A stretch of DNA of 64,000 bases from Candidatus Nitrotoga sp. BS (GTDB lineage Bacteria; Pseudomonadota; Gammaproteobacteria; Burkholderiales; Gallionellaceae). This document shows positions 56,027-63,703 of the stretch, piece after piece. The position numbers and the translations under genes are program-made. The notes under the pieces are model-generated. The model was not told the origin of the DNA and ran no database searches. It saw only the letters and a list, made by a program, of their open reading frames with translations. Where the stretch lies: positions 22,722-86,721 of the forward strand of contig NZ_CAKMLL010000056.1 in NCBI RefSeq assembly GCF_927797785.1, in the 5' to 3' direction. How positions within the stretch are numbered: the stretch's first letter is position 1; every line of letters starts with the position of its first letter.

Positions 56027-57277
56027 ATGCAAAACACCCGATTTCGGACTTTTGCGGTGCGCATTTTGCTAGGCATTCTTTGGCTGGCTGTTGCGTTGTC
56101 GCCTCTACATTCATGGATTGCCGCATCGAGTTGGCTGATGCTGGGTCTGCTGGCATTGGCAGTGACCGATGGCACCGGGCAGCAAGGTACACCCGTTATG
56201 ATGTCCGCTGCCACGGCTTGGCTGATGGGCACTATTATCTCTGCATCACTCTGGGCGACGCAATCCATCATCTGGCAGGAGCCCTGTTGCACGGTTTCGG
56301 TGGATCTTGACGCTGTGTCGCGGCTGATGCTGGCTGCGGTGTCGGTTTATGTTATTACCCGCGCACGTTCACTTGCACCCAACGGTCGGATGGGAGTGCG
56401 ACTGTTGTACGCGATTGTCTTGGCCTGTGCTCTGGCTTTGGTGCTGGCCGCTGTACGGGGGCGCGATTTACCGGTCAACCCGATTCCCTGGGCTGTGGCT
56501 ATGAGTTTTCTAGTTTGTCTGCTGCTGCCTCGGGTTTTTGACGCGCAAGAGGCCAAGGGCCGTCGGTGGCTTTGGGGTGCAGGCGCTTTTTTCGGCCTGA
56601 GCGGTATATTGTTGAGCCAATCGCGCGGCGCTCTCGGTGTGCTGTTGTGGACACTATTCCTCGCCATATGGATGCACCGTCGTCACCGGGCATCCACCCA
56701 CCGAGTGGCGGCTGCGGCGCTGCTGCTGTCAGGCCTGTTGGTCACAGTTGCGCTGAATCTGCCTGGCGACCCCATGCGCTTGAACACTGCCTTGCAAGAT
56801 ATCGAAACGACAGTTCAAACCAAAGATTACAACACCTCGCTCGGTGCAAGGGTCGCTCTGTTCAGGTTGGGGTGGGAGGGGTTTGTCGAATCGCCCTGGA
56901 TCGGCCTCGGCGCCACTGAGCGTGCGCGTCGCATTCGTCAAGCAGGAGAAGATCTTCCGGCTGACCAACGTGTTGCATTCACACATGTGCGCGAGATGAG
57001 ACACGTCCATAACCAATATCTGAATAACGCGATCGATGGTGGTCTTGTGGGGCTGGCGGGCTTGCTGGCCTTGCAGGGTGGTCTGTGGGTTGCCGCTCAC
57101 CGGCTCGGGCGTTTCAACCGGATGGCCGGACTGCAACTCTGGGGTGTGGGCTGGATGCACGCACTGGCAGGTCTGAGCAACGTCAATCTGGCCCACAACT
57201 ACTATGTGCTCATGCTGGCGCTTTCCGTAGGGCTGGTGTTTGTTATGGCGTGGGCTGAACCCACCCCTGAGACATAG
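56027..57277 (+). CDS. O-antigen ligase family membrane protein (WaaL-like)
   Basis: A 416-residue multi-pass membrane protein with about 11 hydrophobic segments. The Wzy_C domain region has GILLSQSRGALGVLLWTLF and a periplasmic loop (LGARVALFRLGWEGFVESPW, IGLGATERARR, HVHNQYLNNAIDGGLVGLAG) where the conserved Arg and His of ligases lie. Such proteins transfer undecaprenyl-linked O-antigen or a similar glycan to lipid A core. It stands with the GT2 gene and may be part of the LPS or capsular assembly. Confidence 0.85.
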   Translation: MQNTRFRTFAVRILLGILWLAVALSPLHSWIAASSWLMLGLLALAVTDGTGQQGTPVMMSAATAWLMGTIISASLWATQSIIWQEPCCTVSVDLDAVSRLMLAAVSVYVITRARSLAPNGRMGVRLLYAIVLACALALVLAAVRGRDLPVNPIPWAVAMSFLVCLLLPRVFDAQEAKGRRWLWGAGAFFGLSGILLSQSRGALGVLLWTLFLAIWMHRRHRASTHRVAAAALLLSGLLVTVALNLPGDPMRLNTALQDIETTVQTKDYNTSLGARVALFRLGWEGFVESPWIGLGATERARRIRQAGEDLPADQRVAFTHVREMRHVHNQYLNNAIDGGLVGLAGLLALQGGLWVAAHRLGRFNRMAGLQLWGVGWMHALAGLSNVNLAHNYYVLMLALSVGLVFVMAWAEPTPET

Positions 57278-57318
57278 CTTTTAAAATTATAGAGACTATC
57301 CAAAAAGGGTGGGCGACC

Positions 57319-57888
57319 ATGAGTAAAGCTTTTATTAAGGAAACGGATGAAAGTCCTGACGAAGAAGAAGGTCAGTCAATATCTCCACTTGCGCCAGGAG
57401 TAAAAAACTACATCACCCCTGTTGGTTACCAGCGTCTGAAAGATGAACTTGATCAGCTATGGAAAGTGGAACGCCCGGTATTGGTGCAAACCATTACCTG
57501 GGCTGCTTCAAACGGCGACCGCTCGGAAAATGGCGATTACATTTATGGCAAAAAGCGCCTGCGTGAGATCGACCGGCGCATCCGCTTTCTTTCCAAGCGT
57601 CTGGAAAACGCCGCAGTGGTGGATCCGATGCAGCGAGAATCGTGTGATCAAGTGTTTTTTGGGGCGACAGTGACAGTGTGCCGGGAGGATGGCGTAGATT
57701 ACATCTACAGCATAGTCGGCGTGGATGAAGCCGATGCCGGGCGCGGATTGATTAGCTGGGTATCGCCGCTAGCCCGGGCACTGCTAAAGGCGCGCGTCGA
57801 TGATGTGGTAATGCTGCACATTCCCGACGGAGTGGAAGAGCTGGTGGTGGTGGAAGTTACTTATCAGGCGATAAGATTTGGCGATTAA
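57319..57888 (+). CDS. greB: Transcript cleavage factor GreB
   Basis: GreB stimulates hydrolysis of the 3' end of the RNA in backtracked RNA polymerase. The 189-residue product has an extra N-terminal acidic extension, then the coiled-coil N-terminal domain with ITPVGYQRLKDELDQLWKVE, the loop NGDRSENGDYIYGKKRLREI (with the acidic tip residues D and E) and the C-terminal FKBP-like domain (FFGATVTVCREDGVDYIYSI, SWVSPLARALL). The two-Asp/Glu tip is intact. It is preceded by an ATG with an adequate ribosome site and stands alone. Confidence 0.94.
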   Translation: MSKAFIKETDESPDEEEGQSISPLAPGVKNYITPVGYQRLKDELDQLWKVERPVLVQTITWAASNGDRSENGDYIYGKKRLREIDRRIRFLSKRLENAAVVDPMQRESCDQVFFGATVTVCREDGVDYIYSIVGVDEADAGRGLISWVSPLARALLKARVDDVVMLHIPDGVEELVVVEVTYQAIRFGD

Positions 57889-57930
57889 TAGGCAGATAAA
57901 ATTCTCTTTTGAAGAAATCAGTCATGACCT

Positions 57931-58131
57931 TCATGGCACCTTCATTACTGTTTGAATGCCTTGTTGATAAGTTTCCAGCTCTTCTTCGTCTTGGTAGACG
58001 CCCATGTGGTCAAAACAACTTTTTGCCATACTGAATAACGGGTTAAGTCGCTTGATAACTACATATAAGAAAGGATCTCGCACAGAGGAATAGGGAGCGG
58101 GTCTTGCAATCTTATATTTTTGAGCGAAGTT
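57931..58131 (-). other. Unrecognised short open frame
   Basis: 66 codons without stop, no ATG near the start. Readable part: VVIKRLNPLFSMAKSCFDHM, then GVYQDEEELETYQQGIQTVM. It could begin at the GTG at 58083 (50 residues). The charged, non-repetitive sequence looks like part of a real protein rather than random, but I cannot assign it. It overlaps the repeat end at 58036-58058. It may be a relic. Confidence 0.25.
58036..58058. repeat. Solo end of the TAACGGGTC...CTTGATTAA family
   Basis: TAACGGGTTAAGTCGCTTGA plus TAA matches the left end of the element at 39015 with three changes or so; no partner end lies nearby. Confidence 0.4.
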
Positions 58132-58383
58132 TTATGGAGCGTTCTGCTCGTTGTCTCGCGAAGTCACATGATGCAACCCGCAGGCTAATTCAATTCTGAG
58201 TTTTCTTGCCATAAGCGCCAGCATTGAAATCTATTGATGCTGTAGTGCAAGACTTGAACCGGCACACGACCCTCGTTACCATTGATTTAATCGACCCCTA
58301 ATTTTTCATGCTGGATTTCCGTCTGCGCGGGAATGACGGCTTAGGTGTCGTGCCTTCTGTAAAGATCAATAAATGCAGAGCAA

Positions 58384-59919
58384 TCAGTCCAACCGGATGG
58401 CTGTATCGAAGTGCCAAGTCCGGCGGATCTCGATCACGTCAAATTCGCGGGCCAGTTCCGGCGGGAACGCCTGATAGTGCTCATGACTTTGCACGATGCG
58501 CCGTATCGCTTCATCGACTTCCGCCACACCGCTTGAAATAACGAAAATCACTGGCTCCACGGATCCGTCGCTTCGGATAGACACCGTCACCATGGGGTTG
58601 GTGTGTGGCCGCTTTGCCACTTCGCGGACTGTATCGACAGGCGTGTTGAACTGAATCTTCCGCGCCCACGCCTCCGCATATTTGACGAGTGCGGCGTTGG
58701 AGTCGGCACGCCCCCATAGCCTAGCCCGGCGTTCAGTGCTGAACGAGTAGGGGAGCGTGGAGGGCGAACGAGCGGCAGTCGATGCTGCTTTGCGCCGGGC
58801 AGCGTTCTCATTGAGCTGACGTCCTATGGCCCGCAGCCGCGCTTCCCGTTTTGCTTCTTCTTGTTCCGCCGAAACGCGCGCGGCCTGTCGCGCGGCTTCC
58901 AGGCGTTCAGCCTCTAGTCGTGCAGCCTCGATGTGCACTATTTCCTGACGAGCAGCCTCCTGACGTTGTGCCTCCAGCTTTGCCGCCGCCCGTCGCAAAG
59001 CTCCCAGGCGTTCGGCCTCCAATCGTGCAGCCTCGAAGCGTGCTGCTTCCTGACGAGCGATCTCCTGACGCTGCGCTTCCTGCTTTGCCGCTGATAGTCG
59101 TGCGGTTTCCAGCCGTTCAGCCTCCAATCGTGCAGCCTCGGTGCGCGCTGCTTCCTGACGAGCGATCTCCTGACGTTGCGCTTCCAGCTTTGCCGCCGTC
59201 AGTCTCACAGCTTCCAGGCGTTCAGCCTCCAATCTTGCAGCCTTAATGCGAGCTGCTTCCTGACGAACGATCTCCTGACGTTGTGCTTCCAGCTTAGCTG
59301 CAGTTAATCGCGCGGTTTCCACGCGTTCCGCTTCCAATCGTGCAGCCTCAATGCGTGCTGCTTCCTGACGAGCGATCTCCTGATGTTGTGCCACCTCCTG
59401 ATTCACCTGTCGTTGCGCCTCACGCTCCGGAGGAACAAAGTTGTTCACTTTATCGGCTCGCTTCCGCACCTCCGGTGCGGCTTGATACTGCGCCACCTCG
59501 CTGGCATCTGGAGGTTCCGGCATCACGGTCCCCGGGATCGAAGCGCCTGGCGCATCTGCAGCAGGCTTTAGCCCCAGTATAGGGGGTGGCACAACCCATG
59601 TAGCCTCGTCGGCCCGCTCTATTGCGATCACTGCCGGAAAAGGGGGCTGCGTGGGTGCCGGTTTACCGGCAACAGCCTGCTCGTTCGATGCCTGCTGCAG
59701 CGGCGCCTTTACCGGCGTATTTGCCGACTTCGCAACTGCGACCTGTGCCGGCTTGAGCACGACGTACAGATCGGGCGCCGCTATCCGTCGTTCTTGCCAG
59801 TGGATGCCAAAGCCCGGCAGCCCAAACTCCTTGCCACCGAAGGTCAAACTCAACAGCAGTATGTGAAACAGGAGAGAAAAGAGGAGTGCGACAGCCAGCC
59901 GCCTGCTGTCAGTGCTCAT
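58384..59919 (-). CDS. TonB-like energy-transducing protein with helical repeat
   Basis: A 511-residue protein: one N-terminal membrane helix (LAVALLFSLLFHILLLSLTF, 8-27), a Pro-rich segment (about 60-165), a long charged helical repeat (about 180-354) and a C-terminal TonB-like domain (about 425-511: MVTVSIRSDGSVEPVIFVIS and VDEAIRRIVQSHEHYQAFPP). The layout is that of TonB/TolA-type proteins that span the periplasm and pass energy from an ExbB/ExbD or TolQ/TolR motor to outer-membrane receptors. The repeat has five copies of 35 residues (listed separately). No exbB/exbD is adjacent. It is bounded by gaps. Confidence 0.82.
   Translation of the reverse strand: MSTDSRRLAVALLFSLLFHILLLSLTFGGKEFGLPGFGIHWQERRIAAPDLYVVLKPAQVAVAKSANTPVKAPLQQASNEQAVAGKPAPTQPPFPAVIAIERADEATWVVPPPILGLKPAADAPGASIPGTVMPEPPDASEVAQYQAAPEVRKRADKVNNFVPPEREAQRQVNQEVAQHQEIARQEAARIEAARLEAERVETARLTAAKLEAQRQEIVRQEAARIKAARLEAERLEAVRLTAAKLEAQRQEIARQEAARTEAARLEAERLETARLSAAKQEAQRQEIARQEAARFEAARLEAERLGALRRAAAKLEAQRQEAARQEIVHIEAARLEAERLEAARQAARVSAEQEEAKREARLRAIGRQLNENAARRKAASTAARSPSTLPYSFSTERRARLWGRADSNAALVKYAEAWARKIQFNTPVDTVREVAKRPHTNPMVTVSIRSDGSVEPVIFVISSGVAEVDEAIRRIVQSHEHYQAFPPELAREFDVIEIRRTWHFDTAIRLD
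58858..59382 (-). repeat. Five tandem 105-bp repeats in the TonB-like gene
   Basis: Repeat unit of 35 codons with pattern QEIARQEAARxEAARLEAER, then LETARLTAAKLEAQR. Five copies, the last more diverged. Each unit is five heptads long, so it extends a continuous helix that sets the reach across the periplasm. Copy number may vary among strains. Confidence 0.85.
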
Positions 59920-60348
59920 GCGTCATTGCGCCTCATGGCCGCATCGAAATCGAGCGTTGTATCAGTTGAAGCAATGCGGTGTGTTTGCATGTGCGCCTCT
60001 CGCAGATATGTTCCCACCCCTAAATACATTTTTAAGTAACCGGCTGATCCAATTTAGTTAAGTGCATTTTCATCCGCTCCACCGTATGTCGCCACTTGGG
60101 GTTGAAGATAGCCAGCGGTGTTTTGATTTCCAAACATTGTAGTGGGTGGGAATAGTCTTTCATGGTGCTCTGCTAATCGGATTCAACATTATCTAGCAGG
60201 AAGCACGGGGTCTACCATTGAATTTGCTGATGACGACCGTCAATTGTAAGCGTAGCATAACTCACTAAAGGGGGGGCTCCTAGAGTCGGCGAACTTGGTA
60301 ACGCGTTTCGCTTGAGTCTGAAATGCCGCCTCTGTCATCTGGTAAAAC

Positions 60349-60400
60349 TCTGGGGACACATTGCTTAATTCCTTGCACAATTAAGCAATGTGCCCCCAGA
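60349..60400. repeat. 22-bp-arm hairpin (REP-like)
   Basis: TCTGGGGACACATTGCTTAA plus TT (60349-60370) and its reverse complement with one mismatch (60379-60400), 8-base loop. TCTGGGGACAC-type starts occur in repeats near REP-type Y1 transposases. Confidence 0.65.
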
Positions 60401-60603
60401 ATTATTTTGAATTAGCCAAGGGTAGGGAATAACCCGCGTATTCCACCCGCAATAAACTCCACCGAAATGGCCGCAAGCAAGCGTAGCCTGGGCTCAGTAG
60501 GTTGGCGCTAAGCTTGCGAAGCCCAACATTACAAGTACAACACAGGGCCAAGTCTAGGCAAGTAACACAATCCCTCTTGTTCTTCTTCAATAAACGAACC
60601 AGT

Positions 60604-60654
60604 GGGGTACAGGCCTAACATTCCAATATTTATTGGAATGTTAGGCCTGTCCCC
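60604..60654. repeat. 51-bp near-perfect palindrome before toxin-antitoxin end
   Basis: ACAGGCCTAACATTCCAATA (60609-60628) and TATTGGAATGTTAGGCCTGT (60631-60650) are exact inverted arms with a 2-base centre; GGGG and CCCC extend the outside. It lies 51 bases downstream of the toxin stop codon and could end its transcript or be a mobile hairpin. Confidence 0.8.
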
Positions 60655-60705
60655 GTGCGTTTCACCGGAGTGAGGAACAAAGCGACGAACGGCTTGGCCG
60701 ATTTG

Positions 60706-60987
60706 TTAGAAGCGATCTTCCCTGTGATGCCAGATACGAAGCACATAGATTTCCGTTTCGTGTACAAGATAACGGGCCAGATAATTCCCGATCACCAAAT
60801 CACGCACCGCTTCTGGATTCGGTGCTCGATCAACCTTGGTGCCCAGCAATGGAAACTGTTTCAGCTGAGCAATGCCCTTCAGGATAGTGGCGGCTGTTTT
60901 CTGTGCTGCATGAGGATTCTCAACTGCGATAAACTCGCGCAGGCGGCGCAGATCACCAACCGCCTCGCGGGAATAGCCGACAATCAT
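60706..60987 (-). CDS. ParE/RelE-family toxin
   Basis: A 93-residue RelE/ParE-superfamily toxin: GYSREAVGDLRRLREFIAVE, FPLLGTKVDRAPNPEAVRDL, VIGNYLARYLVHETEIYVLR and the end IWHHREDRF. ParE members poison DNA gyrase, RelE members cut mRNA; the C-terminal IWHHR-type end is typical of the ParE/RelE fold but does not separate the two. It overlaps the antitoxin gene by 4 bases (ATGA), so antitoxin is made first and the two are coupled. Confidence 0.88.
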   Translation of the reverse strand: MIVGYSREAVGDLRRLREFIAVENPHAAQKTAATILKGIAQLKQFPLLGTKVDRAPNPEAVRDLVIGNYLARYLVHETEIYVLRIWHHREDRF

Positions 60988-61250
60988 TTGCCAGGAGGGC
61001 TCAGCTCTTCACCGGAACCCCAACTCTCTAGCCAGGCATTCACTTCTGCCTCAGGGACGCTCGAACCACCTTTAATGGAACTAAGCGCTTCAAGCGTTTC
61101 GGTCCATCTCACATCCTCGACCGACTGGCGCTCGATATATTCTTTAATTGCCTGATTAATAACGTAATTTTTGCTACGATCGAGTTTCGCCGCCAATTCC
61201 TCCAGCGGACTCTCGATTTCGGGCTGCAACCTGATGCTTGTTACTCCCAT
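60984..61250 (-). CDS. Ribbon-helix-helix antitoxin (CopG/ParD-like)
   Basis: An 88-residue antitoxin. The N-terminal ribbon-helix-helix DNA-binding domain reads MGVTSIRLQPEIESPLEELA followed by AKLDRSKNYVINQAIKEYIE, and the C-terminal part is acidic and probably wraps the toxin. The ATG at 61250 has GGGAGA about 9 bases upstream; the frame is open to a TTG at 61265. Such antitoxins repress their own operon through the RHH domain. The pair is complete, so the module is probably active. Confidence 0.88.
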   Translation of the reverse strand: MGVTSIRLQPEIESPLEELAAKLDRSKNYVINQAIKEYIERQSVEDVRWTETLEALSSIKGGSSVPEAEVNAWLESWGSGEELSPPGK

Positions 61251-61831
61251 CGCCAAATCTCCCAATCTTAACTACGATGTAATACAGTGTAGCTCACAGA
61301 TCAGGATGGAACAAATTTCAAGCTTATAACGTTTAGCTCAGCGGCGAATTTATGCGTCCGCTGGTTTCTTCAACCCATGTTGGTAGAAACGCATGTATTA
61401 AGAATAAAGGGATCAATTGTTGAATTAATATCTTTAAATGAAACGTTTAACCCTGACGTTCTTATCTAGCAGCCTGTAGGACTTAAAGGAAATCGGCTGC
61501 AAATTGAGCTGAACGGTTTATATTGCGCCGCTTTTTTGGGCAATAGAACAACTATTACTCTGCAAAATCATCAAGTGGGGTAAGCAGGCATTTCGCCGTA
61601 AGGCGAAAGCTCGCAAAATCTACCCTCGCTCAGCTCAATTTTCGCTGCGATTCTTTAAGTCCGACAGGCTGCTAGCACTAGCTTGTGCGAGTGGGTCTTG
61701 GCATATTGAGATGGCTACTATAGAAAAAAGTATTTTATCAATGCTTGACCCCTTTGTTTTCAACCGTTCCAACAATGTTTGCTTGCCCGAACGGTTCCAG
61801 TGCAGAGCTGCTCTACCCGTCACAACAGCCC
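61251..61831. other. 581-bp gap holding repeat copy B
   Basis: Contains the 210-bp element at 61466-61675 and the toxin-antitoxin promoter region near 61260-61330. No gene is supported; a 62-codon minus frame at 61635 overlaps the repeat and is not convincing. Confidence 0.5.
61466..61675. mobile_element. 210-bp inverted-repeat element, CTAGCAGCCTGTCGGA family (copy B)
   Basis: The ends start CTAGCAGCCTGTAGGACTTA and, on the other strand, CTAGCAGCCTGTCGGACTTA. Allowing small gaps, similarity between the two ends extends about 50 bases (through AATTGAGCTGA). The interior holds a small hairpin (TTTCGCC-gtaa-GGCGAAA). No coding sequence, as in MITE-like non-autonomous elements. Confidence 0.8.
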
Positions 61832-63703
61832 CTAAAACAATTGTCTTGAAATCACCTTAACGCCACTCACCCCGTTGATGGTGTAAGTCAGAGTGCCAGC
61901 ACTACTGTTTTGAAAGGTAAAGTTGACGGTGCCGACTTTCGTTACCACCTTAGCCGCGTCGTTCCATGCCACGGTGGGCGCAGACCCGCCGGTGACTTGG
62001 TATAAATCACCTGCGCAGCTATTACCAGACAAGGGACAACTGGAAGCAACGTACCAAACAGGATTACCACTGGCATCGTAGGTATACATGGTGGCGAAGA
62101 TCATTCCAAACTGCTGTGTGATGGCTAACCCCCAGCCGGACTCGTTCTCATTCCACCAGAGTGCAGAATAGTCGACTGTCGGTTGAATGGCACCGGTTGC
62201 AAACATTTGCCGGGTAATCTGCTTGGTACCGTTTACGCCATTGACCGTGTAATTTAATGTCCCGGTATTGTTGTCAGAATAAGCAAAGGTGCCTGTTCCC
62301 ACCTTGGTCACCACTTTACCGTTTCCATTCCAGGGCACCCCCAGCGGAGTGCCGCCTACCACACTGTAAATATCACCCGTGCAACCACTCCCTACCAGCG
62401 GGCAGGACGATATGACAAACCATGACGGTTGCCCGATTGAATCGTAGGTATACCACGCCAGAAAAGCCATCGCATCACGTTGGGTGATACTCATCCCCCA
62501 GCCGGATTCATTCTGGTTCCACCACAGACCGGTCAAGGGCGAGGCAGGTGCGACGGGGCCGGGCGGCAAAATAGGGTCGGGGGACACGCCGTCGCCAAGA
62601 CCGACTACATCAACTGGGGTCGAACGATCCGTTTTGGAATTATCGCCGAGTTGGCCATACTCATTCCTGCCCCAGCATTTGACCCCGCCTGCTGTGGTGA
62701 GCGCGCAAGTATACTTCCAACCCACAGAGATTGCCGACACGCCACCGGTAAGACCTGTCACATCCGTTGGGATCGAACTATCAGAGTCGGAATTGTTGCC
62801 GAGCTGACCATAGTCATTAAAGCCTAAGCACTTGACCCCACCCGCCATGGTGAGCGCGCAGAAGTTAAGACCATCTGTATCGATGGCCACTATGCCGCTG
62901 GTAAGACCGGCTACATCTACTGGCGTCAAACTAGAGGGGAAAATATAGGAGGGAATATAAGCCAAGAAAATGTCACTATTACCCCAAGACTTTACCCCGC
63001 CGGCCTTGGTGAGTGCAAAGGTGGAATTGAACCCTGTAACGATAGCTGCTACACCGCTGGAAAGACCCGTTACATCCACCGGAACTGAACTTGCGGTAGT
63101 TGAATTATTACCGAGCTGACCCGAATAATTATTTCCCCAGCACTTTACCCCGCCTGCCGTGGTAAGCACGCAGGTATGGGTTGAAAATGAAGCAGCAATA
63201 ACTGTCACGCCGCTGCTAAGCCCTAGATGATCTTCCAGTGTATAGGAGAACCAGGCGAGGAAGGGGATAAAAAAACATTTTACCCCGCCTATTGTGGTGA
63301 GCACGCAGGTGTCCGTACCATATGAAGTGATAGCTGTAACGCCACTGGTAAGCCCCGGTATATCTATCGGTATCAAATTATCGGCCCCCCAACACTTAAC
63401 TCCGCCTACCGTGGTGAGCGCGCAAGTGAAATGAGCCACTGAGGAGATGGCCACTACGCCGCTGGAAAGACCCGTTACATCCACCGGAATCGAGCTATCG
63501 ACTGTCGAATTGTTACCGAGCTGGCCATCTTTGTTACTCCCCCAGCACTTGACCCCGCCTGCCGTGGTGATCGCGCAGGTGTGATCAGATCCTGCAGAGA
63601 TAGCCACCACTCTGGTCTCAGCTGCATATCCTGGAGTGCTCCCCAGACATCCAATAAAGACAAGTGGCAGCGCGTAAAAAAATCTTTTCAGCAATTGCGA
63701 CAC
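61832..63703 (-). CDS. RCC1-repeat secreted protein with duplicated C-terminal domain
   Basis: A 623-residue exported protein. After a signal peptide (LLKRFFYALPLVFIGCLGST, then PGYAAE) come about seven RCC1-type beta-propeller repeats of about 50 residues with the pattern HTCAITTAGGVKCWGSNKDG and QLGNNST. The last two domains (about 110 residues each) are related to each other: LWWNQNESGWGMSITQRDAM and LWWNENESGWGLAITQQFGM, with a CPL...CxGD (two Cys) block. This is a domain seen in other betaproteobacterial secreted proteins, function unknown. The GTG at 63703 with GGAG upstream gives an N-terminus that fits a signal peptide; the frame is open to 63769. Role in adhesion or binding is only a guess. 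Confidence 0.82.
   Translation of the reverse strand: MSQLLKRFFYALPLVFIGCLGSTPGYAAETRVVAISAGSDHTCAITTAGGVKCWGSNKDGQLGNNSTVDSSIPVDVTGLSSGVVAISSVAHFTCALTTVGGVKCWGADNLIPIDIPGLTSGVTAITSYGTDTCVLTTIGGVKCFFIPFLAWFSYTLEDHLGLSSGVTVIAASFSTHTCVLTTAGGVKCWGNNYSGQLGNNSTTASSVPVDVTGLSSGVAAIVTGFNSTFALTKAGGVKSWGNSDIFLAYIPSYIFPSSLTPVDVAGLTSGIVAIDTDGLNFCALTMAGGVKCLGFNDYGQLGNNSDSDSSIPTDVTGLTGGVSAISVGWKYTCALTTAGGVKCWGRNEYGQLGDNSKTDRSTPVDVVGLGDGVSPDPILPPGPVAPASPLTGLWWNQNESGWGMSITQRDAMAFLAWYTYDSIGQPSWFVISSCPLVGSGCTGDIYSVVGGTPLGVPWNGNGKVVTKVGTGTFAYSDNNTGTLNYTVNGVNGTKQITRQMFATGAIQPTVDYSALWWNENESGWGLAITQQFGMIFATMYTYDASGNPVWYVASSCPLSGNSCAGDLYQVTGGSAPTVAWNDAAKVVTKVGTVNFTFQNSSAGTLTYTINGVSGVKVISRQLF

Larger units (their letters stand above)
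57889..58383. other. 495-bp gap with decayed open frame and repeat end
   Basis: Holds an unrecognised minus frame (57931-58131) and the repeat end at 58036-58058. Around 58314-58334 there is ATTTCC-N9-GGGAAT, resembling the dRS3-type short repeat. No other gene is seen. Confidence 0.3.
59920..60705. other. 786-bp gap with two strong palindromes
   Basis: No supported gene. Contains the hairpins at 60349-60400 and 60604-60654. Frames on both strands are short. The end of the toxin gene (60706) begins directly after the second palindrome. Confidence 0.5.

Noticed and set aside
58236..58260. GTTCAAGTC-like stretch (minus strand) as a tRNA T-arm
   Set aside because: No acceptor, D-arm or anticodon stems can be drawn around it.
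58858..59382. Regular 105-bp repeats as a CRISPR array
   Set aside because: Repeats are adjacent without spacers and are in-frame helix units of a coding gene.
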